Source: Cyanobacteria bacterium UBA9971
GTDB taxonomy: Bacteria > Cyanobacteriota > Vampirovibrionia > Gastranaerophilales > UBA9971
Length of the DNA: 11,538 bases
Reading direction: 5' to 3'
Assembly: GCA_003499955.1 (NCBI GenBank)
Contig: DNRP01000146.1
Coordinates: 603-12,140 of the forward strand
Of the stretch, positions 10,853 through 11,538 are shown piece by piece. Both the position numbers and the translations under genes were made by a program. Below the pieces are notes generated by a model. That model did not search any database, was not told the origin of the DNA, and worked only from the letters and a program-made list of their open reading frames with translations. Every line of letters begins with the position of its first letter. Within the stretch, counting starts at the first letter, position 1.

Positions 10853-11538
10853 CAATCAACATCCTTGGTTTTATAACTAAATGAATATAAGTAAAATATG
10901 CTTATAAGAAGCACGCACAGAAAAATAATTACGGAAATAGCCGCCCCGTAACCAAATTGCAAACTCTGAAAAAGGGTTTTGAAAGTATATAAAGACATAA
11001 GCTCCGTACTGTCCGCCGGTCCCCCATTAGTTAATACATAAACGACAGAAAACGCGCTGAAAGAATCCATTGTCCTGAAAAGTAATGCAACAAGCATAGT
11101 CGGCATAAGCAGAGGCAGCGTAATGTTTTTAAAACTTTGAAACTTGTTTGTTCCATCCAGAATTGCCGCTTCGTATAATTCTTTCGGAATTAACTGAAGC
11201 CCTCCAAGCAACAAAAGCGATAAAAACGGTGTATATTTCCATATATCAACCATTATTGCACACTTCATCGCCCAAAAAGGATCTCCTAACCAGTTTATAT
11301 TTGTATGAATTATATGCAAGTTAAACAGTATCTTGTTTGCAAGACCATATTGAGGGTCTAAAATTATATTCCAGAACTTTGATGCGATAACTGTCGGCAA
11401 AATCCAGGGAATAAGAATAGCTGTCCTGATTAACCACCTTGCTTTAAAGCTTTGATTGAGGATTAAAGCGATTGTCAAACCCAAAACAAGCTCTATTGCT
11501 ACAGAAAAGAACGAATAATTAACATTGTTAAAAAAACT
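10852..11538 (-). CDS. Carbohydrate ABC importer permease, MalF/UgpA family (5' end outside window)
   Basis: The reading frame is open to the window edge (the first visible residues are SFFNNVNYSFFSVAIEL), so the N-terminal helices are missing and 228 residues are seen. A TTG at 11484 could be taken as a start, but the coding sequence clearly continues upstream, including part of a membrane helix. About five hydrophobic segments are visible. The EAA loop is a near-perfect IPKELYEAAILDGTNKFQSF followed by KNITLPLL, typical of the first permease in CUT1-type sugar importers. It forms a heterodimer with the MalG-type protein translated from the overlapping next gene (TGATG junction). A substrate-binding protein gene is the usual upstream neighbour and would lie beyond 11538. 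Confidence 0.9.
   Translation of the reverse strand, partial: SFFNNVNYSFFSVAIELVLGLTIALILNQSFKARWLIRTAILIPWILPTVIASKFWNIILDPQYGLANKILFNLHIIHTNINWLGDPFWAMKCAIMVDIWKYTPFLSLLLLGGLQLIPKELYEAAILDGTNKFQSFKNITLPLLMPTMLVALLFRTMDSFSAFSVVYVLTNGGPADSTELMSLYTFKTLFQSLQFGYGAAISVIIFLCVLLISIFYLYSFSYKTKDVD

Noticed and set aside
11482..11484. TTG as the start of the MalF-type permease
   Set aside because: The frame stays open to the window edge with sensible hydrophobic sequence, and the family has further N-terminal helices; it is a partial gene.

Overview
This is an AT-rich bacterial window with tightly packed genes, short intergenic gaps, good AGGAGG-like ribosome sites and 4-base gene overlaps. Nearly every recognisable gene is a housekeeping or accessory bacterial type. 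No single gene fixes the taxon. The AT-rich codon use, a SIS protein close to the GlmS isomerase domain, and many short palindromic repeats of the GTCATTGCGAGG / GTCATCCTGAG kind would suit an uncultured gut- or groundwater-type lineage such as Vampirovibrionia (Melainabacteria), but that is only a guess.

Layout from left to right. The 5' end of an unrecognised gene leaves the window at 1 (minus strand). A gene-poor stretch with one palindromic repeat follows. Next come hemW and a previously unlisted 55-residue gene that starts upstream of it and overlaps its 5' end (both minus). A stand-alone SIS-domain sugar-phosphate isomerase/deaminase gene (plus) ends in a textbook intrinsic terminator. 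Then come a PilZ-domain (c-di-GMP) protein and a ribbon-helix-helix regulator (both minus), separated by another palindromic repeat.

The centre is a two-gene operon on the minus strand. It encodes a 1382-residue protein containing two UvrD-like helicase modules in tandem, then a 225-residue RecB/Cas4-like nuclease with a predicted 4Fe-4S cluster, joined by an ATGA overlap. Together they look like a rearranged AddAB/AdnAB-type DNA-end-processing machine, with the helicases fused and the nuclease split off. The helicase gene carries two palindromic repeats inside its reading frame: a 126-bp element (42 extra residues) in the first helicase module, and a half-element that writes the last residues of the protein.

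Upstream of that operon lies a divergent pair: a 48-residue protein of unknown function (minus) and a 67-residue XRE-type regulator (plus). Between them is a perfect 7-bp inverted repeat sitting exactly in the spacer of a good minus-strand promoter. The XRE mRNA is predicted to be leaderless, like some phage repressors. The right edge holds two inner-membrane permeases of a MalF/MalG-type carbohydrate ABC importer; the first runs off the window at its 5' end.

The main features beyond ordinary annotation are the six loci of one palindromic repeat family, whose hairpin stems differ in sequence yet stay paired, the in-frame insertions in the helicase, the helicase-helicase fusion, and the small switch-like divergent regulator locus.
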